DNA of 64,000 nucleotides from Polyangium fumosum (GTDB lineage Bacteria > Myxococcota_A > Polyangia > Polyangiales > Polyangiaceae), in assembly GCF_005144585.1 (NCBI RefSeq), contig NZ_SSMQ01000032.1, forward strand, positions 62,001 through 126,000, read 5' to 3'. Below are positions 1 to 8,571 of this stretch, in pieces. The position numbers and the translations under genes were made by a program. How positions within the stretch are numbered: the first letter of the stretch is position 1; each line of letters begins with the position of its first letter. The notes under the pieces were generated by a model that saw nothing but the letters and a program-made list of their open reading frames with translations, was not told the DNA's origin and searched no databases.

Positions 1-2145
1 AGCGCGGCGATCGCGCGGCAGGTCCTCGCGCAGAGCGGCGAGGAGACGGCCGCGCTGGAGGAATACGCGGCCGACGACGAGGCGACCGGGCTCCGGGGCC
101 AGGCGCGCAGCAAGGTGCCGAACCAGTTCATCGATCAGTCGGCACGTATGCGCGGACGCAAGGCCGCGCCCTCCCCGCCCCCGCCGCAGGCAGCGCCCGC
201 GCCCGCGGCGGCGATTGCGGCCGAGGCCAAGATCGGCGCCGCCGCGGTGCAGGATCTCCTCGCCTCTTCCGCGGTCCGTCGCGCGCTCGAGGCCGAGGCG
301 CGGCAGGCGCGGCTCATTCGCCGCGCAGTCGTGCTCGGCGAAAAAGAGTATTGCGTGATCGTGGACGCCGACGGCAAGCGCGAGATCAAGGTCGGCCCCG
401 CGCGTGTCTTCCCCGGGCCGTACGACACGTTCATGACCCTCGGCTCGCGCAACCGCGTGTACGACGCTTACGAGCTTTTGCCGCAGCGCGCGCTCTGGCT
501 CCGCGTCATCGCGCCGATCAAGCGGGCGGACCTCGCCGCGAAATTGCCGCGTGGCTTCGAGCTCGCGAAGGACGAGTATTTCCCCGGCGACGAGCTGCTC
601 CTCACAGGCGTCTCGACGTTTTTCGTCCCCTTCAACGAAATCGAGTGCCTCTCGCCCGAGACCGGCCAGGCCGTCGTCGGCAACGACCAGAGCCGCGTCT
701 TCATCGAGGCGATCGGCATCGACCAGAAGAGCGGCATTTACGTGCGTGACCTCGCGACCGGCGAGGTGCGCCTCGTGCGCGGCAAACAATCGTACCTCGT
801 GGATCCACGCAAGGAGGTGCAGGTCACGCGCACCGTGCCGGCGGACGACTGGAACTTGTGGATCGCCTCGAACGAGCCGCACAAGGAGACGCAGCGGGCC
901 ATCACCACGCCGTGGGCGCTCTCGATCCTCGTGCCGAACAACACGGCCGTGCTCGTGACGAGCGCGAATTCGCGCCGCGTCGTCGAGGGGCCTTGCGTGA
1001 CGCTGCTCGGCTACGAGGAGTCGCTCACCTCGCTCTCGCTCTCGACGGGCACGCCGAAGAGCGACGACGAGCCGCTCCGCACGTGTTTTTTGCGCACCGT
1101 GGGCAACCGCATCTCCGACAAGATCACCGTGGAGACGGCCGACTTCGTCAAGATCTCGGTGCGCGTCTCGTATTCCGTCGAGTTCCTCGCGGACCACAAA
1201 GACAAATGGTTCAACCACGAGAACTACATCCAGTTCATCGTGGATCGCCTCCGCTCCATCGTGCGAGGCAAATGCCGCGCGGTGTCGCTCTCCGCGCTCT
1301 GGCCCGAGCTTCCGGCGGTGTTTCGCGACACGCTGCTCGGCGAACGCAAGGACGGCGCGCGGCCTGGGCGGCTCTTTACGGAGAACGGCACGTTGCTCTC
1401 GGAGGTCGAGGTGCTCGGCGCGGAGATCGAGGATCGCGAGGTCGCCGCGCTCATGCAGAAGGTGCAGACCGAGAGCGTGACGCTCGCGATCGGCGATCGA
1501 AAAGCGCAGGAGGCCCTCGCGTCGGCGAAGCTCCGCGCCGAGGTCGAGCGGCAAACGCAAGAGCTCGTCGCCGAGGCGCGTGTGCGTGCGGCGAAGCTCG
1601 AAGAGCTCTCGCGCAAGCTCGCGCACGAGGCGGCGCTCGCGAAGGCGCGCGAGGACGAGGCCGTGCACAAGGAGCGGCAATCACTCGCGGACACGCGTGA
1701 GGCCGAGGCGCAAAAGGCCCGGCTCACGCGGGAGAACGAGGAGAAGGCGTCGATGCTCGACGGCTTCCGCAAGGACGCGGAGGCGCGCGTCGAGGCGCAG
1801 CGGATCACGCACGAGGCCGAACTTGCCTACGTGACGCGCCTGCGCGAGCTCGAAATCAAGCTCATCGAGGTGCAATCGAGCGCGACCGTGGCCGAGCGCC
1901 AGGCCGTGCAGAAGCAGCTCGTCGAGGCCATGGTCGCGCTCGGCGACAAGCTGCTCCTCACCGAGGTCGCGGGGAACATGAACCTCGTGAGCCTCTTCAA
2001 GGGCAAAGACGTCGGGACGATCCTCTCCGAGGTGCTCGGCGGAACGAAGGTGATGCCCACGCTCCGCTCGATCATCGACACCGCTGCGACCCCGGCGAAG
2101 GGCGAGCTCGGGGCCGGCGCGGAGGCAGGCACGCGGCCCGCATAG
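1..2145 (+). CDS. Major vault protein (MVP)-like protein, 5'-truncated by window edge
   Basis: The frame is open from base 1 with coding-like sequence (a peptide rich in E/A before GTG 115), so the true start lies outside the window; GTG 115 is only a fallback start. Visible parts in order: an Ala/Pro-rich linker, MVP-type beta repeats (motifs such as VGPARVFPGPYDTF and YFPGDELLLTG), a shoulder/band-7-like domain (ISDKITVETADFVKISVRVS, then RLRSIVRGKCRAVSL), a segment matching the end of the MVP shoulder (LFTENGTLLSEVEVLGAEIE), and a long charged Ala/Glu/Arg coiled coil like the vault cap helix. In eukaryotes MVP builds the vault ribonucleoprotein shell; bacterial homologues are known but of unknown role. 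The homology is my reading of order and motifs; assembly into particles is inference. A generic SPFH protein is the main alternative. Confidence 0.78.
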   Translation, partial: SAAIARQVLAQSGEETAALEEYAADDEATGLRGQARSKVPNQFIDQSARMRGRKAAPSPPPPQAAPAPAAAIAAEAKIGAAAVQDLLASSAVRRALEAEARQARLIRRAVVLGEKEYCVIVDADGKREIKVGPARVFPGPYDTFMTLGSRNRVYDAYELLPQRALWLRVIAPIKRADLAAKLPRGFELAKDEYFPGDELLLTGVSTFFVPFNEIECLSPETGQAVVGNDQSRVFIEAIGIDQKSGIYVRDLATGEVRLVRGKQSYLVDPRKEVQVTRTVPADDWNLWIASNEPHKETQRAITTPWALSILVPNNTAVLVTSANSRRVVEGPCVTLLGYEESLTSLSLSTGTPKSDDEPLRTCFLRTVGNRISDKITVETADFVKISVRVSYSVEFLADHKDKWFNHENYIQFIVDRLRSIVRGKCRAVSLSALWPELPAVFRDTLLGERKDGARPGRLFTENGTLLSEVEVLGAEIEDREVAALMQKVQTESVTLAIGDRKAQEALASAKLRAEVERQTQELVAEARVRAAKLEELSRKLAHEAALAKAREDEAVHKERQSLADTREAEAQKARLTRENEEKASMLDGFRKDAEARVEAQRITHEAELAYVTRLRELEIKLIEVQSSATVAERQAVQKQLVEAMVALGDKLLLTEVAGNMNLVSLFKGKDVGTILSEVLGGTKVMPTLRSIIDTAATPAKGELGAGAEAGTRPA

Positions 2146-2179
2146 TGTCGGGGGCGCCGATCGTGTAACGTCGGGCCTC

Positions 2180-3178
2180 ATGTTGCTGAAGACCGGCCCG
2201 CGCAGCCGCGCGCGGGCGTGGATCCTCTCGGGGGCGCTCCTCTTCGCGCCCCCCGCCTTCGCAGGGGATCCTCCGAAAGATCCGGCCCCGAACGATCCGG
2301 CGCCGAAAGAAGAACCCCCCAAGGACGAACAACCCTACGTCCACAAAGGGTTTGTCTACCGGAGCACGACCGCGGTCCGCTACAATCCGCTCGGGCTCTC
2401 GAGTTTCTTCCGCGTCGGCTACCAGCGCCCGCTGCTCGGCCCGCAGGACAACATCCTCCTCCAGCGCACGTTCGTCGGCATCAACGCCGTCACGACGATC
2501 ACGCCGGCGTTCATCCGCGGAGGGCTGCGCCTCGACGTGCAGCCGCTCGCCTTTTTGCAATTCCTGTTCGCCTACGAGGGAATGGCCCTCTTCGGGACGT
2601 ACGACTCGCTGCAATCGTTCAAGCGTGTCTCCGAGGATTTCGGCGACGTGAAGCAGATCGAGCGCGGAAAGCAGGGGCTCTCCTATCGCACGACCGGGGG
2701 CATCTTCACGGCCGACGTGATCCTGCAGGCCAAGGCCGGGCCGATCCTGCTCGTGTCGGACACGCAGTTCATCCATACCGATTTCACGATCACGCCTGGC
2801 GACCGATTTTATTTCGATCTCCCGTTCAGCATGCTCGCCATGGACGACGGCTGGATGGTCTCGAACGAGACGGACCTCCTCTTCGTGACCTCGTTTGGCC
2901 TCATGGCGGGCGCGCGGCACGGGGTGTATCACACCTTCTTCCCGGCCGAGCTGATCGCCGGCGAGGAGGCGCGTGCCGAGCAGATCACGCCGATCGAGTT
3001 CGCGGGCCCGCTCCTCGGCTTTCAATTCCCCGAGCACAACGGGCCGAAACGTTTCAATGCGCCCGGCATCTTCCTGAACGTGAGCTGGTGGATCCGCAAT
3101 CCCTATCGAACGGGGCAGGAGGTCGCCGCGACGGTGCCCTACATCGTGGGTGGATTCACGTTCAAGGGGACGCTCTGA
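2180..3178 (+). CDS. Putative outer-membrane/secreted beta-rich protein
   Basis: ATG 2180 opens a 332-residue protein with a clear Sec signal peptide (hydrophobic ILSGALLFAPPAFAG, cleavage after AFA) followed by a Pro/Asp/Lys-rich spacer (residues ~30-50). The rest has alternating aromatic/hydrophobic strands (RVGYQRPLL, GGLRLDVQPLAFLQF, FLNVSWWIRNPY) and ends in a hydrophobic stretch, compatible with an outer-membrane beta barrel. It lies 34 bases behind the vault-like gene and may be co-transcribed with it. I do not recognise a named family; the barrel assignment is inference. Confidence 0.7.
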   Translation: MLLKTGPRSRARAWILSGALLFAPPAFAGDPPKDPAPNDPAPKEEPPKDEQPYVHKGFVYRSTTAVRYNPLGLSSFFRVGYQRPLLGPQDNILLQRTFVGINAVTTITPAFIRGGLRLDVQPLAFLQFLFAYEGMALFGTYDSLQSFKRVSEDFGDVKQIERGKQGLSYRTTGGIFTADVILQAKAGPILLVSDTQFIHTDFTITPGDRFYFDLPFSMLAMDDGWMVSNETDLLFVTSFGLMAGARHGVYHTFFPAELIAGEEARAEQITPIEFAGPLLGFQFPEHNGPKRFNAPGIFLNVSWWIRNPYRTGQEVAATVPYIVGGFTFKGTL

Positions 3179-3310
3179 ACGTGTGCGCCATCGTGGTAGC
3201 TCCAGCGGCTGCGTCAAAATTCAGGCGAATCTCGCGCTAGGACACGCCCGCAAACCCTGGCATCATGGGAGCAGGTTCCCGAACCCCTCGGCGCCGGAAG
3301 CTCGTCTGCC

Positions 3311-3745
3311 ATGAAAAACGAATCGACGGAACGCCTCACCATCGGCCCGCACGTCGTGACCTTCGTGCCGCCGGACCTGCTCGTCCTGGAGTTCGGGGTT
3401 CCCCTCGAAGTGGACACCTTCAGCCGCGTCCTCGACTACATGTACGGGATGGGGGCCGAGCGAGGCCCGTGCAAGGTGCTGATGGACATTTCCCGCATCC
3501 GGAGCGTCCCCCGCGACATCCGCGAAGCCGTCCGCGCCCGCAAGGACGCCTCCAAGAACACGGCCGTCGCCTTCGTCGGCGCGCCGTTCAGCGTGCGCGT
3601 CGCCCTCGAGATGATCATCGCCGCCATCCGGATCCTGAAGCCCGAACGGCCGCGTTATCCCAGCGCATTCTTCGCGCACAAAGAGGAAGCGCTCGCCTGG
3701 CTGCAATCGCAGCCGAGCGCCGCCGCCTCGAACCACGCCGCTTGA
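3311..3745 (+). CDS. SpoIIAA/STAS-SEC14-like domain protein, copy 1
   Basis: A 144-residue cytosolic alpha/beta protein. The pattern fits the SpoIIAA-like (STAS/SEC14-type) family: N-terminal strands (HVVTFVPPDLLVLEF), a central strand KVLMDISRI, an amphipathic helix, a strand TAVAFVGAPF, and the terminal signature of the family, an aromatic-Phe-Phe followed by acidic residues and EALAWLQS. Such domains are small signalling or lipid-binding modules in myxobacteria; no partner is visible. The stop codon at 3743-3745 is followed at once by a paralogue, so the pair is a tandem duplication. Start ATG 3311 has a weak GGAAG-type site about 10 bases upstream. Confidence 0.75.
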   Translation: MKNESTERLTIGPHVVTFVPPDLLVLEFGVPLEVDTFSRVLDYMYGMGAERGPCKVLMDISRIRSVPRDIREAVRARKDASKNTAVAFVGAPFSVRVALEMIIAAIRILKPERPRYPSAFFAHKEEALAWLQSQPSAAASNHAA

Positions 3746-3783
3746 TGAATCGAGGCCCGGCGCGATACAAGCATCTTTCCATC

Positions 3784-4224
3784 ATGTCGCCCGACTCCCC
3801 GCCCACGGTCCTCCGCTTTGGTGACCATTGCGTCAGATTCGTGGCGCCCGACGTGGCCATCGCGGAGTTCAGGAACTTCACCAACACCGAGGACGTCGTC
3901 GCCCTCACCGACGTGCTCCGCGCAGCGAAAAAGCGGGAGGGGCAACTCTTCACCCTGGTGGACCTGTCGGGCGTGACGACGGTGCCCCAGCGCGTACGGA
4001 TGACGGGGGCCCGCATCGTGCCGGACTACGACGCCCTCGCGTTCGTGGGCGCCGGCTTCGGCCTGCGCGTGATCACCGAAATGGTCATGCGCGCGACGAA
4101 GGCGCTCTCGCCAAAGTTATCGTTCCCTTATGCATTCTTCGACGACCACGCGGCCGCGCTCGCCTGGCTCCAGACGCATCGGCGCGCCCGCGAGGCCACG
4201 GCCGAGGCGACCGGCCTGCGCTGA
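3784..4224 (+). CDS. SpoIIAA/STAS-SEC14-like domain protein, copy 2
   Basis: Paralogue of the preceding gene, about 146 residues: VRFVAPDVAIAEF, TLVDLSGVTTVP, ALAFVGAGFGLRV and the C-terminal AFFDDHAAALAWLQT align one for one with copy 1. An earlier in-frame ATG at 3745 overlaps the stop of copy 1 by one base, but ATG 3784 gives an N-terminus of the same length as copy 1 and is preferred. Neither start has a convincing Shine-Dalgarno, so translation may be coupled to copy 1. Function unknown; the two may form a heteromer (inference). Confidence 0.72.
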   Translation: MSPDSPPTVLRFGDHCVRFVAPDVAIAEFRNFTNTEDVVALTDVLRAAKKREGQLFTLVDLSGVTTVPQRVRMTGARIVPDYDALAFVGAGFGLRVITEMVMRATKALSPKLSFPYAFFDDHAAALAWLQTHRRAREATAEATGLR

Positions 4225-4236
4225 ACGAGCAGCCTT

Positions 4237-4860
4237 TCAAGGCGCCGGCGCGCTCACGTGCTCCTCGATCGCCTTCAGCACGAGGAGCGAGCGCCGCAGC
4301 ACGTCGAGCCCCACCTCGTAAGGCATTGGCTGCGGCTCTGCCATCGCCGCCTCGTAGCTCGATTCGAGCTCGGCCGCCCGATCCGTGAGATCGCTCGTCG
4401 CGCCGCCGTACGGACCGTGCGCGACCGCGAGCAGCGTCTCCACGCCGACGGAGAGCCCGTGCACGAAGGCCTCGCGCCGAGGCGGCGAGCCCGGCAGGCC
4501 CGGGCCCCGCATCCCCACGGCCGCCTGTTGCATCTCCTCCGCCGCGAGGCGCGTCCCCATCGGCTCGCCTTCGGGCACTTCTTCGAGCGTGAACGCGAAG
4601 AGCCGCAGCAAACGATCCATGTCCGCGTCGCCCGGCGGCATCCCGCCGAGCTCGGTGCGACGCAGGGCGATGCTGAAGTCCGCGAGGGGCCGGGCGAAGC
4701 GCGCGAGGGCGACGTAGATGTCGGGCGGCGGGGACGCCCGCAGCGCGGCCTGCTGGATCTGACGCACGAGAGGCAAATACGTGGGCGGCGCGTTTTCCCG
4801 CACGACGAGCACGCACCCGCCGAGCAGGAGCAGGCCTCCGCAAAGCGCCCCACGCACCAT
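4237..4860 (-). CDS. Lipoprotein, unknown function
   Basis: Start ATG 4860 is chosen because GGGAGGAG lies just upstream and because it puts a classical lipoprotein signal (MVRGALCGGLLLLGGC, lipobox LGGC) at the N-terminus; an earlier in-frame ATG at 4887 would add nine residues. The mature protein (~190 residues) is helical and charged with no motif I know. It converges with the STAS-like pair (12-base gap) and is divergent from the lipoprotein starting at 4935, with only 74 bases between the two starts, so the two probably share a promoter region. Confidence 0.65.
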   Translation of the reverse strand: MVRGALCGGLLLLGGCVLVVRENAPPTYLPLVRQIQQAALRASPPPDIYVALARFARPLADFSIALRRTELGGMPPGDADMDRLLRLFAFTLEEVPEGEPMGTRLAAEEMQQAAVGMRGPGLPGSPPRREAFVHGLSVGVETLLAVAHGPYGGATSDLTDRAAELESSYEAAMAEPQPMPYEVGLDVLRRSLLVLKAIEEHVSAPAP

Positions 4861-4934
4861 GGCTCCTCCCGCCGTCCGGGGCTGCAAACCGCGCGCCGGT
4901 GACGCCGCACCGCCGTTCTGTTAAGCCGGAACGC

Positions 4935-5324
4935 ATGACGCACACGCAGACGTCGCTCGCCCTCGCCGCGCTCGCCCTCGCGCTCGTGCCCTTGGCCCTC
5001 GGCTGCGAGGAGAGCACGCCTTCGCCCTCCCCGGCCGCTTCGGCCGAGCCGCTCACGGCGCCGAAGCCCATGGACGTCGTGCCTGCGAGCCCGCCCAAGG
5101 TCGACCTTGGCCCGCTGCCCGTGCCCGCCATGTCCGCCGCCGACCTGCCCCCCGATCCCGCGTCCTCGGCGGCCCCGAAGTCCACCGGGACGACCCCGGC
5201 CGCAGCCCCGGCCCCGGCCCCGACGACCCCGACCGGCGCGGCCAAAGGCGGCGCGGCCCCTGCGGATCTGCGCGCTCCGACCCGCACCAGCCCCGGCCCG
5301 ATGGCCCCGCGCCCCACCGAGTGA
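4935..5324 (+). CDS. Pro/Ala-rich lipoprotein
   Basis: ATG 4935 begins a lipoprotein signal peptide (hydrophobic LALAALALALVPLALGC, lipobox ALGC). The mature part, about 105 residues, is almost wholly low-complexity Pro/Ala/Thr/Ser and carries no recognisable domain; it may be a flexible periplasmic or surface linker. An earlier in-frame ATG at 4899 would put 12 charged residues before the signal and is less likely. Low complexity in a GC-rich genome lowers confidence, but the intact signal peptide argues for a real gene. Confidence 0.55.
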   Translation: MTHTQTSLALAALALALVPLALGCEESTPSPSPAASAEPLTAPKPMDVVPASPPKVDLGPLPVPAMSAADLPPDPASSAAPKSTGTTPAAAPAPAPTTPTGAAKGGAAPADLRAPTRTSPGPMAPRPTE

Positions 5325-5418
5325 CCCCGACGCACGGCCCCGAGCGAGGCCATGACGATGGGGGGATCCCTTGCGCGTGAACCTGTGGCAAACTCGTTCA
5401 CCGTTCGAGGGAAGGTTC

Positions 5419-6003
5419 ATGAACGACACCGCGCGCCGCGAGCAGATCCTCCAGGCCGCCGATCGATTGCTTCGGCATTACGGGCCTCAAAAGACCACGG
5501 TGGCGGACGTGGCGCGGGAGGCCGGCGTGGGCGTGGGTACGGTGTACCTCGAATTCACGTCGAAGGAGGCGATCGTCGAGGAGCTGTCGCGCTCGCGGTA
5601 CGAGGTCGTGCTCGACGCGATGCGCGTGGCGGCGGCGGCGGACGGGCGCTCGTTCGGCGAGCGGCTCGTGGGCGCGCTCGACGCGCGGCTGCGAGCGTAT
5701 TTCACGCAGGCGGACGGCGGCGCGCACGCGTGTGACCTCTTCCATTGCGGCAGCCCCGCCGTGAAGAGCGCGTCCGAGCGGTTTTACCAGGAAGAGTGTG
5801 CCCTGCTCGCCGACCTGCTCCGTCGAGGGACGGAGGCCGGCGAGCTCGACGTGGCCGATCCGGATCTCACGGCGCGGGTGATCCTCCGGGCCTACAAGAG
5901 CTTCACGCCGCCGTGGATCTTCATGGAAGAGCGCGACGAGGTCGTGCGGCTCTCCGCGGCCATGCATGCGATCGTGCTTGGGGGCGTGGTCGCGCGGAAG
6001 TAG
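5419..6003 (+). CDS. TetR/AcrR-family transcriptional regulator
   Basis: About 194 residues. The N-terminal helix-turn-helix is typical: REQILQAADRLLRHYG, then TTVADVAREAGVGVGTVY. The C-terminal ligand-binding part is helical and ends HAIVLGGVVARK. ATG 5419 is preferred over the upstream in-frame ATG 5371 because a GAGGGAAGG site lies 5-10 bases before it and because TetR proteins usually start just ahead of the first helix. It would act as a homodimeric repressor; no adjacent transporter or enzyme is obviously its target, so the regulon is unknown. It is convergent with the gene ending at 6018. Confidence 0.88.
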   Translation: MNDTARREQILQAADRLLRHYGPQKTTVADVAREAGVGVGTVYLEFTSKEAIVEELSRSRYEVVLDAMRVAAAADGRSFGERLVGALDARLRAYFTQADGGAHACDLFHCGSPAVKSASERFYQEECALLADLLRRGTEAGELDVADPDLTARVILRAYKSFTPPWIFMEERDEVVRLSAAMHAIVLGGVVARK

Positions 6004-6017
6004 CAGATCGCCTGCCT

Positions 6018-7028
6018 TCAGCCCTCCCCGAGCCGCTGGAGATGGGGGCGCGCTCCGGCTTCCTCCACGACGACCCAGGGGTCCTTCGGGTCGTAGGCCG
6101 TGACGCCCCAGATCGGGAATGGCGGGGCTTGGTCGAGCGAGGAGAGGCCGTCGCGCAGGAGGGCGCGGCCGGCGGCGGAAAGGGTGTAGAGCGCCGTCTG
6201 CCAGCCGTTCGGCGCTGTCCAAGGTTTGGCGTGCAGCGCGCCATGCTCCGCCCATTGGGCGAGGCGATTGAAGATCGTGATGTCTCCTGTCACGGAGACC
6301 CAGCGCCAGAGTTCCTGGCCGGTTTCATTCTCGCGCCCGAGGATGCGCGCGGGCGACGAAGGCGTCTGGTTTACGCAGCCGAGCAAGAGCGTATCGAAGG
6401 TCGAGAGGCTGAGGCCGCGTGCGGTTCGCTTGGGAAAGAGTCCGGCCTGGTAGACGCCCAGGTCGAGCAGCACTTTGTTCTCCCGCGTCTCGCGGAGGGG
6501 CTTTCCAGACAGGATCGGCGAAGACGCCGTGAGCTTTTTCCACAGACGCGCCTTCTCTTGAACCTCGCGGAGCGACAGAAGGCGCGCTGTCCCCCAGGCG
6601 TTGCGTGCCATTGCGGGCTCCAGGGTAACGTATACGATGCCAAAGCTGAGGCGCGCATGTCTCTCCTCGTATTCTCCCACGACGATGAGCGAAAGATCAG
6701 GCTGCATGGGCCTGCACTGGAGCCGATAGAAGCAAAGCGCCCATAGTGCGACTCGGTCGTTCCAGGTGAGTGAGGTCCAGAGGACGACCGGCTCGTCCGC
6801 GGCGAGAGCTTTGAGGGTACGGCGGTACGATGCCAGAAACCTCACGCGCTCTTTCCCTTGGAACTCCCAGACATCTGCCCAGAAATCTGCGCGCATGCGC
6901 CTCTGGGCATCGAGATCCCGAACGTACGGACCCACGAGCCAGCCATCGGAAACCAAGCTCACGGGGAGACGCATCCCGCGGCGAACGACGAGACCTACTT
7001 GGTTGGATGTAGCGATGTGGAGGGTCAT
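6018..7028 (-). CDS. DUF1835-like hypothetical protein
   Basis: About 336 residues, no signal peptide. The N-terminus MTLHIATSNQVGLVVRRG followed by a conserved-looking LVSDGWLVGP, and later EPVVLWTSLTWNDRVALWAL, resembles the layout of DUF1835 proteins (short Rossmann-like half, then an acidic/aromatic strand). The C-terminal third looks winged-helix-like (LSTFDTLLL, AAGRALLRDG). Start ATG 7028 is eight bases after the stop of the Cys-rich lipoprotein, so it is the last gene of a three-gene operon. The open frame reaches further upstream but that part overlaps the neighbouring gene. Family call is tentative; function unknown. Confidence 0.6.
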   Translation of the reverse strand: MTLHIATSNQVGLVVRRGMRLPVSLVSDGWLVGPYVRDLDAQRRMRADFWADVWEFQGKERVRFLASYRRTLKALAADEPVVLWTSLTWNDRVALWALCFYRLQCRPMQPDLSLIVVGEYEERHARLSFGIVYVTLEPAMARNAWGTARLLSLREVQEKARLWKKLTASSPILSGKPLRETRENKVLLDLGVYQAGLFPKRTARGLSLSTFDTLLLGCVNQTPSSPARILGRENETGQELWRWVSVTGDITIFNRLAQWAEHGALHAKPWTAPNGWQTALYTLSAAGRALLRDGLSSLDQAPPFPIWGVTAYDPKDPWVVVEEAGARPHLQRLGEG

Positions 7029-7035
7029 GGCACGC

Positions 7036-7575
7036 TCAAAAGCCGCACTGGACACATTGAGAGGACGGAGGGTCGCCAGATCTACATCGGTCGTGACATT
7101 CGGCGCATACGGTGGGTCCGGCTCCTGACCGACACCAATACGGGGCGTACTGCTGACACTTGACGTACTTTCTGATGCACACTCGATTAGAGCCCTCCTG
7201 CTCGCACTTTTCCTGGCAATCTCTGTAGTTCGCATGCGCCGTATCCTGGCAAGCCCTCCGCTGCGCCGAATCCTCGATCTTGCCACACTCGATCGAAGCC
7301 GCATCATACCCCGCCTGACACTCGTCATCACACGGCCCCCCCGAAACGATATTGCACACCGGCCCATCCGGCTCCGGCGGAGCACTCAGCGGCTCGAACG
7401 GCACACTCCCATACCCACCCACGCCCACGCCGGTCGGCACGATCACCCCGCCGCCCACCCCCGACGTCTCGTACAACTCCTCCCGAGGAAAACATTCCCC
7501 GTCCGTGTAGTTGCAGGCCATGAAACACAAAGCTGCAACAACCGCAATCCCCAGGACTCCCCTCGTTCCATTCAT
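7036..7575 (-). CDS. Cys-rich lipoprotein
   Basis: Start ATG 7575 has a perfect GGAGG six bases upstream and overlaps the upstream stop by the sequence ATGA. The signal GVLGIAVVAALCFMAC ends in a lipobox-like FMAC. After a Gly/Val-rich linker the mature protein holds about 20 Cys residues, many in C-x(2-3)-C spacing (CDDEC, CQEKC, CAECHDRC), implying a disulfide-knotted exported domain. No named family recognised. Middle gene of the operon 8144 to 6018. Confidence 0.75.
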   Translation of the reverse strand: MNGTRGVLGIAVVAALCFMACNYTDGECFPREELYETSGVGGGVIVPTGVGVGGYGSVPFEPLSAPPEPDGPVCNIVSGGPCDDECQAGYDAASIECGKIEDSAQRRACQDTAHANYRDCQEKCEQEGSNRVCIRKYVKCQQYAPYWCRSGAGPTVCAECHDRCRSGDPPSSQCVQCGF

Positions 7576-8144
7576 ATGGACCTCCATCGAAACACGGGCC
7601 CAGCCACGAGCATCGCCGCCCAGCCTCCAGGCAACACGAGGCTCCGTCCGCCCACCCAATCCACGTTCGCGCTGACCGACACCCCGACAACACCACCAAA
7701 GTACACGTTCACCTGCGCATGCCCCCCCGGCGAAAGCCCCACGACACGCCCGCACAACGTCGCGCCACAAGCAGGCATCGTGTAGACAGAAAACGAAGGT
7801 CCCATCCGGACATCGCCGTCCTTCCACGCATACCCGAAGGCCGCGGACATCTGGTTGTACACCCCCACCCCGAGCCTGCCGGTCCCCGGCAGGATGCTGC
7901 ACAGGTCATCCACGCCAAACGAGAAACCACTCTCCCGGCGCCACGACAGCGCCGCGTGAGGGCTCACGGCAAAGCGCGGCAGCGTCCCGACGAGCATCCC
8001 TCCGAGGCTCACGCCGCCGGCGAGCTCATACGCCTCCGCCGACGTCGCGACGATCAGAAGAAGCACGGCGCCCCCGACACGGCCCGCGAGCTGCCTCTCC
8101 CCCCGCACCCGCCCCGCCCCCTCCCGCGTACCCCTGCGCACCAT
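7572..8144 (-). CDS. Exported hypothetical protein, possible small barrel
   Basis: First gene of a three-gene minus-strand operon. ATG 8144 gives a basic N-terminus and a signal peptide (GGAVLLLIVATSAEA). The mature ~150 residues are Gly/Val/Ser-rich with alternating strands (FGYAWKDGDVRMGPSFSVY, AQVNVYFGGVVGVSVSANV), which could be an outer-membrane or periplasmic beta structure. Its stop overlaps the next start (ATGA), so the genes are translationally coupled. A longer start at 8216 exists but would bury the signal peptide. No family recognised. Confidence 0.62.
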   Translation of the reverse strand: MVRRGTREGAGRVRGERQLAGRVGGAVLLLIVATSAEAYELAGGVSLGGMLVGTLPRFAVSPHAALSWRRESGFSFGVDDLCSILPGTGRLGVGVYNQMSAAFGYAWKDGDVRMGPSFSVYTMPACGATLCGRVVGLSPGGHAQVNVYFGGVVGVSVSANVDWVGGRSLVLPGGWAAMLVAGPVFRWRSI

Positions 8145-8151
8145 CCTACGT

Positions 8152-8190
8152 AGGTACGCAGGGTACCTGTTGACGCAAACCTCCGTCAAC
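8152..8190. promoter_or_regulatory. Two adjacent inverted repeats upstream of the 8144 operon
   Basis: Just upstream of the operon start lie AGGTAC-N5-GTACCT (8152-8168) and then GTTGACG-N8-CGTCAAC (8169-8190), both perfect dyads, next to the palindrome CTACGTAG (8146-8153). This packing so near a start codon suggests operators or a leader hairpin. The remainder of the gene-free stretch, 8191-8571, is C-rich and I see nothing else in it apart from the upstream part of the 8572 gene. Confidence 0.4.
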
Positions 8191-8571
8191 CGCTCTGCCC
8201 ACGGCCGCGACACCACGCAGGATCAACACGAGGCGCTCCCCCGCCGCCGTACGCGCCGATCCCCGTCAGCCGCAAGCGCACCGCGCCCTCGTGCACGCAG
8301 CCCCCGGTCTTCTCCAACCCCGCTCCCCCACCCCTTGCGAGGGACCCGGATCAGCAACAACAGGCAACGGCGACCCCTTGCAACCGACCCATGGCAGCCA
8401 CGAGACCCGGCGCCCACGTGTCGCAGCCGATCCGGATCGACCCCAACACCAACCGTCCCGTGCCGCGAGGCGGTCCGGATCCTTCGCACCCCCCGGCACG
8501 TGCCCCTCCCCCGTGAGCCGTGTCACGCGCGTCTTGACGTTGGGCCCCGTTGCATGCGAGTTTCCCCACCC

